A stretch of DNA of 64,000 nucleotides from assembly GCA_024760905.1 (NCBI GenBank), contig CM045733.1, positions 27,961,501-28,025,500 on the forward strand, in the 5' to 3' direction. Source of the DNA: Plotosus lineatus (lineage: Eukaryota; Chordata; Actinopteri; Siluriformes; Plotosidae). The notes beneath the pieces were generated by a model. It saw only the letters and a program-made list of their open reading frames with translations, was not told where the DNA came from and did no database searches. Below, in pieces: positions 11,004 through 23,285 of the stretch. Within the stretch, counting starts at the first letter, position 1; every line of letters starts with the position of its first letter. The position numbers and the translations under genes are program-made.

Positions 11004-11473
11004 TACATAAACAACCTCTTCTTATGAAAAGAAATTCAAACGCACCAATTAAAATTTCATACGATGCACGATTTGCTCTCTCATTGGCTGTCTCTCAACA
11101 TCCCACCCCGCTGGCCTCCCATTGACTAGGAGGGATGACGCAGAACCAGAAGGAAACCTTAAAGCATAAATACAGTGAGGACCTCTGATCTTTCAAACAG
11201 GTACTGTAATTCCGAGGAAGATAGAGACAGAAGGAAGCTTAACTGTTTCGTTTAGTTTTTTAAGTTGTTTAATTCAGTAAATATTTATAAATAAATGTGG
11301 CCCATGTGAGCTCATCTGGAATTCTGATCCCTCAAGGAATCAAGTTAAAGTTGAGTTTGGACCTCCGATCTGTCAAGCAGGGAATACGCTTTGAATTCCA
11401 CGTCTTGTGGACGTGACCCACAGCACTACAATAAATGTGTATACAATACACATTTGTATTGTGTGTCTGTGCG

Positions 11474-11506
<33 letters not shown>

Positions 11507-11521
11507 AACAGACAGACAGAC

Positions 11522-11555
<34 letters not shown>

Positions 11556-11827
11556 ATAAAAATGTTTAATAATGGTTTAATTAATAAATGTTAATAAAAT
11601 GGCTTAATATGTTAATTAAATGTTTAAATGGTTTAATATATAATTTTCTTTTACTTTTAACACATATTTCATACAAAATTGGTGAACTTTTATCATTTTT
11701 AAAGGGTCTTTGGAGCCTTGGAACGAATCAGGCGTTTAACATGTAAAATGCGACCCCTACTGACGAAACTCCCGCGTTACGAAAAAGGCGCTGGAACGGA
11801 TTAATTTCGTAAATCAGGGGCCGACTG
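11004..11827 (+). mobile_element. pogo-type MITE, CAGTCGGCCCC family, 5'-truncated
   Basis: It shares its body with 8418-8980 and ends TCAGGGGCCGACTG followed by TA (11828-11829). (GA)n at 11477-11503 and (GT)n at 11523-11552 lie inside. The inverted copy at 59777-60235 carries the equivalent CT/CA repeats, so these tracts belong to the family. Confidence 0.65.
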
Positions 11828-12077
11828 TATTAGTTTTCATTGTTATGCTGATGATACACAGCTATATATTTCGGCAAAGCCACATGAGAGACATCAACTT
11901 AATAAAGTTGAGAAATGTGTAAAGGACATTAGACACAGGATGCCTACTAACTTCCTCCTATTAAACTCTTTATTTACACATTTTTATACTTTAAACTCCT
12001 ACTTTTACTGTGTAAAGATGTTTTGCGATAATGTAAATTGAAGAAAAGTGCTATACAAATAAAATTGAATTGAACAG
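11828..12077 (+). mobile_element. LINE fragment with reverse-transcriptase motif C
   Basis: The plus strand encodes FHCYADDTQLYISAKPHERH, the YADD active-site motif of an L2/Rex1-type LINE reverse transcriptase, then KVEKCVKDIRHRMPTNFLLL. It then jumps to the 3' end AAGTGCTATACAAATAAAAT with a short GAATT tail. Most of the element between motif C and the tail is deleted. 12078-12626 beyond it shows no gene. Confidence 0.7.
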
Positions 12078-12625
12078 ACAACTAGGGCAGCTTCGTCCCA
12101 AGTACGTTTTAGTCAATGAAGCTGTGCAAAACAGAAAGGACATTCATCAATTATTTAGCATTTATTAATCATTAGGGCATCATCAAAGTTAAAATATGCT
12201 GAGGCAAATACTCAGCAAAGTCTAATTAGTAAACAGGGTGAAGAGAAGACAGCATTAAAATTGCAAGCTCTGCTGTTTAAATGCACTTCATTAAATCTCT
12301 TCCTGCATTTTTTGCTGGTCATTAATGTATCCTAATAAATAACAAACATTTCGATACTGGACCATAACAGATGAGATACCTCATCGCTCCAAGTATGTTC
12401 TTTATGTGGATATGGGGGTGTGTCCCTATGATTCTTGAAGAAATGGATATATGAAAGAAAAATGCTATTTAGTTAATTCATACAGGATCTGACTCATTAC
12501 TGCTTTCAGTACAGCAAGAGAAGCTGAAATGAGATGCAGTTCTGAGTTTTATTGAGAACTGAGCTTCCTTTGTTCACACTGCCACTCGGCCTTGAGAGCT
12601 GTCCAGATTTCACTCATGCTGTTCG

Positions 12626-12626
<1 letters not shown>

Positions 12627-12698
<72 letters not shown>
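12627..12698. repeat. (AC)36 microsatellite
   Basis: An uninterrupted AC run. The ORFs through it are translation artefacts (Thr-His repeats). 12700-14057 beyond it shows no gene or recognisable element. Confidence 0.97.
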
Positions 12699-12700
<2 letters not shown>

Positions 12701-14074
12701 CCAGACACGAGCTAACAAAAAGCATACATATGAAGCTCAGAGGGGGTCAGACTGTGAGACTTTCTCAAGCTATTCTAGCTTTAAGAACTTTGGCAATGCC
12801 TAATTTTAACCTGAATCACATTCACTAAGCAATATTAATTTTCACTACCAATAACTCTCATACAAAGACACTAAAGAACAGTTTTTCTAGTCCTAACTGC
12901 CTTGTGCTACAGAAGTGTCTGTCAAACAAACATGCAAAAATCATTGGTCTGCACCACCAACATCTTCAACATACCAAAAACAGGACTTGATCTTTCATCT
13001 TTTGTCACTTACTTTCTAACATGTCTCATGATATGTAGAAGATAAAATAGCAAAACGTATCACGTTAACCATCATCTGCTTGATAAATTTTTCAAAAACT
13101 ACTTAGTTTGGTCGTAAAACATTGTATTCCCTTATTCTCAAAGTTTTAATGAATATTTAATGAATAAATTGGATACAGCATTTCTGTATTTTATCATCAA
13201 TATAAATTGCCATTTCTTCTAAACATGTTAAAAAGGAGCACAAAGGTCATTCTCAACAACCACAGTAATAACAATTCTCTTTTTTTTCCCATTGACGTAT
13301 ATTTATGGCATTTCGCAGACTTTCTCCTTATCATTACTTCTCCCAAGAAGTCTATGCTTCTGTCAGTGGTTTTTGTATGTTAAGCAGCTTTACACAAAAA
13401 GTTATGCAGACTTTGATACATTTTTCAGGGGTGGAGTATTACCAAACAGCACACCACATTAAATTTTAAATAACACTTAATTTTGAGGATGATCAGATTA
13501 TTTTACATTATTTTACATTGTGATATAGAGTATGAAGTGTGGTGTTACTCCAGGCCCACCAGGCGATGATGTATATCTTATTTTTAGGCTTGGCAAAGTC
13601 TTGTACTCCCAGAACACGTTTAATTATTATAGTGGTGAAAACTACAAGCAGTTAACGCTTGTTTTAATGTTGACTGAAATGAAATTTACATTTTTTTTCC
13701 CCATAGCTGGTGAATTCGAGTTCTAATAAATGGAATCAAAATACCGTTGTGTACTTTTAAAATATTGAGCTTTAATTTATTGGTGAAACTGCAATGAGCA
13801 TTCACATTATTTTTTAAGGCGTTCCTTGACTATTCAAAACTTTAGTGTTCACACTTTTACTCCAGTATTTTTTCATGTATCCAACGTAACTGTATTTGTT
13901 TGGGTAATTAATAGAATAAATGCCTGTTCTGCTTAAAGCCTGACAAGTCCAGATTTCCCTCACTCAAAAATACATGCACTTATTGATTGCCATGAATCAA
14001 TCACATCATTCCAAGTAGTTTCTTTCTTTTTTTTTTTTTTTTTAATGAAGTACTTAGTACTAATCAAACAGATT

Positions 14075-14306
14075 CTTCTTCTTCTTCTTCTTCTTCTTCT
14101 TCTTCTTTTCCTTTCGGCTGCTCCCTTCAGGGGTCGCCACAGCAAATCATCCGCCTCCACCTCACCCTGTCCTCTGCCTCTTCTTTTTTGACTCCAACGA
14201 CCTTCATGTCTTCCTTCACCACATCCATAAATCTCTTCTTTGGTCTTCCTCGAGGCCTTCTGCCTGGTAGTTCCAACCTCAGCATCCTACTACCAATATA
14301 CTCACT
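14075..14306 (-). mobile_element. 5'-truncated RTE LINE 3' end with perfect target duplication
   Basis: It is flanked by a perfect 17-bp duplication, TACTAATCAAACAGATT, at 14058-14074 and 14307-14323. On the minus strand it matches the 3' end of the LINE at 39881-42620. It includes CATCCGCC.. coding remnants, GCTGTGGCGACCCCTGAAGG, CAGCCGAAAGGAAAAG and a (GAA)n tail. The intact duplication implies a recent insertion. 14324-15471 beyond it shows no gene. Confidence 0.93.
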
Positions 14307-16019
14307 TACTAATCAAACAGATTAAGATACTGAATGAGACTTCTGGTAATTAATGCCTGGTAAATAATTTATCATACATGCTGGAATAAATATTAATTTT
14401 CTTATTCATGTAAGCAACCAGATACATTTTTAACTTGCATTTCATTCTGTCTTTAGAATATCTACACTAGAAAGTTTGTGGTCATGATCATCAGTTCTGC
14501 TAATTGTTGATAGAATTTACCATGGAGCTGGATATCCTGAAAAATATTCCGTTATTGAAATCAGATAAGTTCCCAAACAATTTCACTTCACTTAAATTCC
14601 ACTTCACATTTATTTTTTCATTGAGCTGTGAAAGGAAGCAAAATAAATTTTGTTATTCCTGATCATGATGACAACAGTAGGCTGATAAGAATATGTGAAA
14701 AGCATTTTTCTCCCCTACAACAACATTTCAGTTCAGTGCTTGAATGGTGAGAAGATCTCCGGATAAGAACTCACTTGCACACAACCAAACTGATGTGCGA
14801 TGACACCCTGCTATCAGAATGACTTGTTGTCTCTTTTCTTTCACTTGTCAAGTCTGCAGGCGCTCAACCATCCCCTTCCTGGCATGTTTCAGTCTCTCTA
14901 CTGTGGACTGTCTTCATTCCTTTTCTCTATTCATCTATCACACACACTCTCTCCCTCACTCTCATCCTGCCTACTTGGCAAACGGATTCATTTCTCGCCT
15001 CTCATTCATACGCCTCAAATTTCTACGGTCATCATCTTTGTCTCAATCACTGTCACCTTCATGCCCTTCTGTCGGTGACCCTCCCGCTCTCTGCATAATC
15101 CATTATTCCAGCATGCAATCTGATAAATAGCCTGATTGGAAAAATCATTTACTTCCTTATATTGCAGAACAGAAATGAAGGATAAACTTCTTAGTTCCAT
15201 TGGTTAATAACTGATATGTTTACAACTACTATAAATCGAGTCATAGACAGTTTACATCAAATTACAAACACAATTGGGTTATTAAAAAAAAAAAAAAAAT
15301 AAAAAAAAATACCAGCTACCTGAAGAATACTCATGAACATTACCATATTGAAGTATGTGTCATTAAATGATTTTAGCATCATGCAGACTATCACAGTATT
15401 CTTTACGTAATCATGGCCAAAGTATAGATGCTCGACGATAGAACTTAGTTCGCTGTATATTACTGCAGTCTCATTAGACCAGGGGTGCTCACACTTTTCC
15501 AGCACGCGAGCTACTTATAGAATGACCAAGTCACAAAGATCTACCCACTACAAAAATGCAAAACATATATTTATTTTAAAGTATATTGAGGATTCTTTAT
15601 GTGTAAATGTATGTTTATGTGCCTTGAATAACCGCATGAGCCAATATTGCACAGCACAACATAATTAACTATGAACATTTTTTCTAACTACCGAAGTTCA
15701 CTTTGATGACTTGCACTGAATTGAATCAGCCAGGGATGCATAGTCCGGGCAGTAGCTGCTGGCAGCCAGCCTCAAGCACACTTCCAAACGCACTTCGAAA
15801 ATGACATCGTGAAAAAAAGTCCGTCTCCCATTCCGTATGAAAGTGATACTTTGTCTTCTTTGCTCCAGCATCCATACTCATGTTTGATAAGCTTTCTTTA
15901 CTTTAAGAAAAAAGTGAGGGCTTAAAATAGGAGGAAACACGCTGACTAGCTTGTTTTGCTGTACTTAGTTTTGTTGTTTGCACATGCGCGGTGAGCTGAA
16001 GGTCAGAAAAATACGTCTA

Positions 16020-17589
16020 CAGTAGGCCCTTGACTATTCGCAGTTTTGCACCCACGGTTTGAGTATTTGCTGACTCCCGAGCAACCGGCACATGATTCAA
16101 ATTCAGCGAATTGCTGTCCTCCTTTCTCCTGATTGGTTGAGCTCATGTCCAGCCCCTTTTTCCTCATTCGCGCACAAGTTGTCAATGAGCCTCTTTTTTT
16201 GTGTGTGTTTTAATTACCAGTTAAGCTCTATGATACCACTCAAACGTTGTGCGTCTTCTCTGGCTAAGCGATAGAAAACGCTGGATGTCTCTTCTGAAGA
16301 AATAAGACTTTTTCCTGAGAAACGACAGTTTTCTCTGAACTGTTGTATTAAAATCTTTATCAATTATTATTCCAGTACAGCACCCAAGTTCATGTTTATG
16401 CGTGAGATTTTATGTTCTGTAGCATGTTTAACAAATGACACCAAAAGGATAAACTTTATTATGCTTCATGTCCTTTTACATTGAACTCGGAGTGACGTCT
16501 TGGAGTGACGTCTCCAAGATGGCGCTGTCGCTGAGTTCTCAGTCAAATTGTTTCTTTGTTCATTTTAATTTGTTTTATTTGTTGTTTTGTTTGTTCATGT
16601 TTTGCACTATACTTGTCTACAGCCGGTCGACTCTACTACAGCTATTAGATCGGAGTATCTTCGGGTGTGTATAACTAAGCACACCCAACTGGGCTGGTTA
16701 GCCGGGCTGTGGCTAGCAGAGCTAATATGTTATGGTAGGCAGCTCAATGCGAGCCGCACCCCAGCAGACAAGAAGCCCAGGCGGGAAGGGAGCCGAACGA
16801 CGACTCCGGCACTTGGGATTGCAGGGGATGAAGGCCGTGTAGCCGGCTGGTGCAATTGCCTCGAGCCATGTTTCACAGAAACACAGTCCTGTAGATCCCT
16901 CTACGCTGCAATCTGAGCATGAAGCTCGTCCATCTTGTTTCGCAGGGTCTGAACATTTTCAAGCAGTATAGCCGGAAGTGCGAACCAAGCCTCTGAGAAC
17001 TCCACCTGGGCTTTTTGCTAGCCGGGGTGCGGTTAGCATTGAGCTCCCATAACAGCACACGATAGAAGTTGTTGCGTGCTTAGTTGCCCGAAGCTGAAGC
17101 TGCTCATAGCTGTAGTAGGGTTGACCGATCATAGACGAGCATAGTGCAAAACATGAACAAACAAATAAAACAAATTAAAACGAACAAAGAAACAATTTGA
17201 CTCGGAGAACTCTGCAACGTCGCCCTCTAGGCAGCGCCATCTTGGAGACGTCACTCCAAGTTAAATGTAAAAGGACATGAAGCGTAATAAAGTTTATCCT
17301 TTTGGTATCATTTGTTAAATATGCTACAGAACGTTTATATTTTATCATCAATAAAAATAAGAGTAAAAATTGAAAAGTTTTTCTTAATCATTACTATATT
17401 TTACTACATTAATACTGAATTAATGATTAAGACTATCTATAGAATGTGTTTAAGAAGCATATTTTAGCGCATGTAATAGATACATAGTATTTTACTTCCG
17501 GCTGCTCATTCGCGCATGTGACGTGATCCATGGGGTTTTACTTCCGGGTACAGAACTCGTGGATTATCTCGAATGTCGAGGGCCTACTG
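16020..17589. mobile_element. pogo-type element, CAGTAGGCCC family, complete ends
   Basis: It is flanked by TA (16018-16019, 17590-17591). Its ends read CAGTAGGCCCTTGACTATTC and, reversed, CAGTAGGCCCTCGACATTCG. It sits inside the hAT at 15480-17701 and contains a long inverted repeat (16414-17332). No transposase was recognised in its ORFs. Confidence 0.75.
16414..17332. repeat. Long inverted repeat (arms about 230 bp, 460-bp loop)
   Basis: The left arm 16414-16645 and right arm 17106-17332 are near reverse complements over their length. Both contain GTTCTGTAGCAT at the outer end, CTTCATGTCCTTTTACATT, GTGACGTCTCCAAGATGGCG and TTTAATTTGTTTTATTTG. Each arm places a CRE-like TGACGTC next to a YY1-like AAGATGGCG (16516-16524; inverse at 17235-17243). 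This could be a fold-back element inside the pogo unit. Confidence 0.8.
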
Positions 17590-18054
17590 TATACATCTAT
17601 TTTTTTAACGTCATGTTATTTACCAATACTCCCTTCGCGATCGACCAGTATTACCTTTGAGATTGACTGGTAGCTCGCAATCGATGGATTGAGCACCCCC
17701 GCATTAGACATCAACAAGTAAACATCATAGTAACAATATGATGAAGGATGAAAGATAAGGTGTTAGAGCTCCAGCGATTATGGCAAAACACTCCTTTATT
17801 GTTTGTGGTTCCAAACATTTTTTAATTCACTAAAGTCCTTGAAAATCCCTTCATGTTTTTTGAAGACAATCAATACTGAATAAACTCAAATGTTTTGCTT
17901 GTATCTTTGGATAATCACTGTAAAACCAGAAGAATGATGTTTAGATATTGTTTGTTTGTGGCTTTGCTGTTTTATTTTTAGTAGTCACATTATCTTGGTC
18001 ATGAGTCTTTGATGGATGCTATTAACTTGACCATAAAGATGACACCCTGAACAG

Positions 18055-18160
18055 CACACAAGCACAGGGAGAACATGCGAACTCCGCACAAAATGCCCGA
18101 GCCCGGGAATCAAACACGGGCCTTCTTGCTGTGAGGCTGATGTGCTAACCACCAAGTCTA
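18055..18160 (-). mobile_element. tRNA-SINE head fragment
   Basis: It carries GAGAACATGCGAACTCCGCA, CCCGGGAATCAAACACGGGC and CTTCTTGCTGTGAGGCTGAT, the tRNA-head end of the repeat at 50152-50570. 18165-18940 following it has no gene; it contains a run of G/C-rich quartets near 18599-18650. Confidence 0.7.
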
Positions 18161-18944
18161 ATTTGTCCTACTTGTTATATTTTACTTATGAATATATTAA
18201 TCTCTTGATCAGCAGCTCTGCTTTTGATATGATTACATCATATGAGTTTATGCAATGCGCTGTTGCCACATAATTAGTCTAATGAAATGGAAACTAAGTG
18301 AATAATCAAATCCAATGCAGGGCTCATTAATGATATTTACTGTTCATTTATATTCTGGTGTCTGTCAAACTAAGGAATGCTAATGATATACTAAAATATC
18401 TTTTATCTGTAATGTCACAACAATTAATTTTAAACACGTGAATGATGACCTCTTACCTTGCCTCCATTCTTGGTGTATGTCCTTAGTAAAACTCCGCCTT
18501 TCCATCTGTATGTTGCTCACTCTTTCATAAACAATCAACTTATTCTACTGTTCATACTGTCCTTCACAGTGCATTTTGCTCTTCAACCTAAAAAAGTGGG
18601 TTTTAGCGGGGAAAAAATCCCCAATTCGCAAAATTTCCCAAAACAGGGAAATAGAGGAGTGCAAAAAAATGGGAGACGCTGGAGAAGACACGGAGATAGA
18701 ATAAACAAAACACTAACAGTGAGACACTCCAACAATGCAACTGTTTGTTGACTTCAGAGACACGTCAGTGTACAGACCCACACATTACATACCAGCCCAA
18801 GTCTCTCACTCACAAACACACACAGGCACACACACACAATGGGAAAGAGAGACAGAAGGAGAAAACTAGCCTAATAACGCATATATACAAACTGCATACC
18901 AACCTCCACAACAAAAAACTGCTACCATCACACACCTAATTCTA

Positions 18945-18950
<6 letters not shown>

Positions 18951-18992
<42 letters not shown>

Positions 18993-19431
18993 TATGTGTA
19001 TATAATATCAGTACATGCATATTCAATGCTATAAATGCTTATAATAACAATAAAATATTAAAAAATAACATAAAATGTAAATAAAATATAAATACAGACA
19101 CATAGAGATGGTATTGCATGAGAGAAAGACGACACACATACATACGCGCGCACGTGCACACACAGATGCGCACCTCAAAACAATGTAACTAGCTTTGATA
19201 GGAGATTTTGGGTTGTTTTTTTGTTTTGTGTTGGTTTAGGGGTTTTTTGTTGTTTTTTTTTGCATAATTGGCCTTGTTTTTGTCGAATTTTGCTTAACCT
19301 CTCCCCCTATTCTTCCTTAATTTCCTTATTTTTTTAATTCGGTGAATATTTATTTATTTATTTAAAAAACCGCGATGCACTGAGGCCGCATATTCAGCCG
19401 CAGTAGCGAGGGATCCCTGTATATATATATA

Positions 19432-19492
<61 letters not shown>
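18951..19492. mobile_element. pogo-type MITE, CAGGGATC family, between CA and TA repeats
   Basis: It starts in a (CA)n run (18951-18988), continues with TGTATATGTGTATATAATAT as in the other copies, and ends GCGAGGGATCCCTG plus TA at 19420-19421. A long (TA)n tract (19422-19492) then follows. The left terminal repeat was not found. Confidence 0.6.
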
Positions 19493-19498
<6 letters not shown>

Positions 19499-19552
19499 AA
19501 ACCCCCACCCTACCCCCAGTGTTTTTTTTAATCTTACATTTAATAACCGCCT

Positions 19553-19915
19553 ATGTGTACTGGAAGCAAAATCATAGATCAAACTTACCAATTTTATCCG
19601 ACCAGTCTCTGTAACTATAAAATGAGGCGTTCATTGAATGTAAAAGTAAGTTTACATGGTATTTCAAGACCCCTGCCACTGGGGAATGTCTTACAATGTT
19701 CATCAGTAACAACACATTTGATTGTTCCGCCGTGCTTTATAAAACAGGAAAATATTTTGATGTCTTCTCTTGGTAAATGTCCAACAACCGATGAACCATT
19801 TCAAACTGCTACAGGAAAACTATGGGATGCTCTGAATAAATGGAGCGATGAGCCAGATATAGATCTATCAGAAAGTGATGACGAGGATTTTTCACCCGAT
19901 TCTCCTGCTCACTGA
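19553..19915 (+). CDS. Unrecognised ORF, 120 codons, acidic tail
   Basis: This open frame has no simple-sequence content, unlike most ORFs here. It begins MCTGSKIIDQTYQFYPTSLC and ends DIDLSESDDEDFSPDSPAH, a strongly acidic Ser/Asp/Glu C-terminus. A second open segment follows in another frame (19946-20131), with WFNVPCAKVDIHADWLDL. I do not recognise the family. It could be the C-terminal part of a decayed transposase or a lineage-specific gene. No signal peptide, membrane segment or zinc-binding motif is evident, and no splice signals were identified with confidence. Confidence 0.3.
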   Translation: MCTGSKIIDQTYQFYPTSLCNYKMRRSLNVKVSLHGISRPLPLGNVLQCSSVTTHLIVPPCFIKQENILMSSLGKCPTTDEPFQTATGKLWDALNKWSDEPDIDLSESDDEDFSPDSPAH

Positions 19916-20264
19916 CTTCATAAATTTAAAGATGTTCCTGGCCATGTGCTTGTTTGTGTTGATTGGTTCAATGTGCCATGTGCTAAAGTTGACATTCATG
20001 CTGACTGGCTCGATTTGACATCTAGGGGAAAATATTTAAAGGAACAGCACCGGGAGGGGGAAATTGAAGGAATTAAAGGGTCTTTTTATTTTAATTATGC
20101 TGTTTTCTATTTATTTTCAGCTTTCATGTAAGTAGTTTGGATACCACACAATTAATAACACAAATACCAGGAAAACTGTTCTTTTGTTCTGTTATTATTC
20201 ATGTTTTCCACCTCTATGGTAATAAGCACTTATCGTTCCATTCCGCTGGTAATCATTTTAATAA

Positions 20265-20456
20265 GCGCCCACGCACTCCAATTTTTTAAGTGCCCTGGGT
20301 GTTTATCACGTCGAATCCAATACACACACACACACACACACACACACCACAACTGAGAAGCCTTACTCAAGAGCCCAACAGTGGTGATGGTGGGACTGAA
20401 CCACTTGACCTTAAGATCAGTAACGTTATCCACTAAGCCACCACTGCCACAGTATG
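20265..20456 (-). mobile_element. tRNA-derived SINE, second family
   Basis: The minus strand reads GGCAGTGGTGGCTTAGTGGA, then TCTTAAGGTCAAGTGGTTCA and GTCCCACC, a tRNA-like A-box/B-box head. It continues with GGGCTCTTGAGTAAGGCTTC and a CA-rich tract (20321-20347) to TTGGATTCGACGTGATAAAC. No target duplication was found. 20470-22967 beyond it shows no gene. Confidence 0.65.
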
Positions 20457-20469
20457 CAATGGGTACAGC

Positions 20470-22967
20470 ATGCAAGATTTGTCTTTTGTGTTGACTTTTA
20501 CCACCTGTACATGCTTAACCTATGCACCAGGTTCATCTGTACACTGGTAATTACAGTATAAAATTTTGCTTGTGTGGCACAATTTAAACGTTTTTTTTTT
20601 TTTCTCCTTTTCCATGTTTACCTTTCCATTTATACTGTTTGAATTTGCTTTTTGTTAGTTTAATTCAATAAAAAAGTGTTGCACAGTACCGTTTTCCGGA
20701 GTTTTATTCTTATTGACAAGATCCTTCGGGCTTGCAGCCAAGTGTTGAAAATGCTTTTATGATGAAGGGGATTTCCCCAATAAAAACAGTTATGAGATCT
20801 TGACTAGGGCACTTTAAACACTATACTGGAACAAAGCCCAAAACTCCCTCAGACTGGTACAACTTGCTGAATGAAAAAGGAAGAGAGAAGCTGATCAATA
20901 ATTTACTTTCTGAAAACAGTCCAGAGAATGAATCATTCTTTCCTTGGTTCTTTCTTTTATTTCTTAAATGTCGTTTTCCTTAATTTAATCTGTTATTCAA
21001 TCTTTTGCAATTCACATTCGTTTGTAGCAGAACACGAATGCTGAATAGCACAGTCATGGAACATGGGTTGAATGTTTGCCCAATGTCCTGTCTAGTGTCT
21101 GCATGTGTCTACCATTGGAAACCCAAAAAGACTGCAGCAGTGTTCAACTGATGCTCACTGGCAGTTATGTTCTTCTGAATTGTATCCTATTGGGCATGAC
21201 TTAACTTTAGTCAGTCAGATCGCAGAGTAAAATCGCAGGGACTTCTTGGTGCTGCAGAGCTACAGGATTTAATAATAAGCTACTGGTACATTTAATACTG
21301 TTACAACTTCCCTGCTGCAATTTCACCCTCTCAGCTCCAATCACCATGCATTGAACTCACACACACCATCAAAGTCGCTCTCTATCTCTCGCTTAAACAC
21401 ACGCTGCACTTTTCAGTGCCTAAATCTAAAGACTATATGAAGCCAATTTTACAATATAAATAAACAGAAGAAAAGAAGATCAATACTGGGTTTAGGGGCC
21501 ACGGGTGTACTTACTTTCTCCACAGAAGACTAAAATCTATTGATGTTGAATAAGTTAATGAAAACATTCATTTGCATTTTGTTTTCGTTCAAGTATATCA
21601 CCTTTATCCAGACGCAGTGAGAAATGCTTGCTGAATTCAAATATATATGAATAACGGGCACAATTTCAGATGCCATCAGAAGTTTTCCACACCAAAGTTC
21701 ATGACTAACTGCTTCAAAATCTTATTTACATCTTCTTGCAATAACGCAAACCATCAGCTTTAATGATTTGATGTATTTAATGAATATCTCCCCATCTAAT
21801 TTCTGTGAGATAATGCAATTCTGTTTTTTTACCTTTCTTTCTTCCTTTGTCTACCTAATGCTACAGTGATACGGTGATCTCAGTGCTCTTTACAGTGGTG
21901 TGTGCGCACATTCTCTGTTGTCACACATTAAATGTTTTATGACCGCACCTGTTGGACTCGGTTCAGCTTTTTCCTGAGTAAAGTCCTACAACATATGAAG
22001 AGCAAGTTTTAGTTCTCCAACACTAAAACTTTACACATCTAAGTAAGAAGACAAAACAAAAATTCCAGAGCAAGAGCGAGAAAGAGCCTCATTTTACACC
22101 AGCAAAATGTCACATAATATCTCAAAAGAAATCCCTGTACCAAACAACTTTGGTTTGGTTTTTGTATGTGTGTGCGCGCTTCAAGTTTCAAGTTGTATTG
22201 ATGTTTAACTGCAAGAGGCGTTTCAAGAACCATAGCCTTTAGAACACAATAATCAATAAAAAAAAGAAATCCTTTGAAATAAACTTTTATGTTTCAAAAA
22301 TGAGGGAACTGGTAAATATATTTATTCTGTTGTTTCAGAATATACATTTTTATATTTGTACATTGATCCCTAATGAGCAGTGACAGGCAATATTAAAATT
22401 TTATCTGCAATTTTCAAAATAAAAAAGAAAGATATAATAATAAAAAAATGCATGAAATCACAATCACATAGTTTGCAAGTACACAACAGCAACCACTTTG
22501 CAGTCAGTTTAAGCTCATCATACATTTTAATGGTACCCTGCATAACGTTTTGTGGGAATCAGTAATCAATTAATAAGTTTTAATTGATATTCTAAAAATT
22601 TTGCCATGAACTAAAAGGTTGATAGGTGTGCAAGGCTGGAGTTATAAGACTAATGCAGCTAAATAAGCTGACATCCTGGAGAAAACAAATCAATTAATCA
22701 ACTCTGCATTTCTCTAAATATGGTAAACACCGTGTTTTCTGTTTATCGCCTTTTATTAGACGAGTTCTAATTTCATTTGTACCATCTGTCTTGTGAGCTT
22801 ATTATCTGTTTAACAGGTTTATGTTTTGCGCTTCTGCAAAGATTGTGTCTGAGTTTTTGACCACGCAAGTGAGCACATATTCCGAGAATGCACTAGAGAG
22901 GGAACAGCCATACTAAACCAGCATTGATACATAATGAATGTTCAAACACTGCCTCACTTATATTATA
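20470..22967. other. No gene recognised
   Basis: AT-rich, mostly non-repetitive DNA. The part 22560-22790 is rich in TAAT/ATTA homeodomain-type words and could be conserved non-coding sequence, which cannot be tested here. Confidence 0.5.
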
Positions 22968-23285
22968 ATCTAAACCAGGGGTCACCGACTTTTTTGAAAC
23001 TGAGAGCTACTTCTTGGGTACCAATTAATGCGAAGGGCTACCAGGTTGATACACACTTGTGACATAACAAATTTGCTCAATTTACCTTTAATTATACGTT
23101 ATTATTAATAATTAAATGATATTCATCTATGTTAGGGGTCAGGAACCTTTTTGACTAACGGAGCCAAAAAATAAAAAATAAATCTAATCCTCTGAGAGCC
23201 AAATATATTTTTTAATACTAAGACCAACAATTTTTGAGTATAATATGACTCTGTTATAACAATATCATTTAAAATAAATTCAAAG

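Larger units (their letters stand above)
15480..17701. mobile_element. hAT-type transposon with nested pogo-type element
   Basis: The 8-bp target duplication CATTAGAC lies at 15472-15479 and 17702-17709. The termini read CAGGGGTGCTCACACTTTT and, reversed, CGGGGGTGCTCAATCC. Without the nested element (16020-17589) about 650 bp remain, with no transposase ORF, so it is non-autonomous. The 8-bp duplication and CAGGGG ends are hAT hallmarks. Confidence 0.85.

Noticed and set aside
12605..12615. ATGAGTGAAA and similar ATGA/GT strings as the missing usp6nl start exon (also 32373, 53136)
   Set aside because: Short strings of this kind are expected many times by chance; none has promoter or conservation support visible here.
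18440..18480. Minus-strand ATGGAGGCAAG/GTAAGAG as first exon of usp6nl
   Set aside because: It ends in phase 2, whereas the exon at 5372-5445 needs phase 1; joining them creates a stop.
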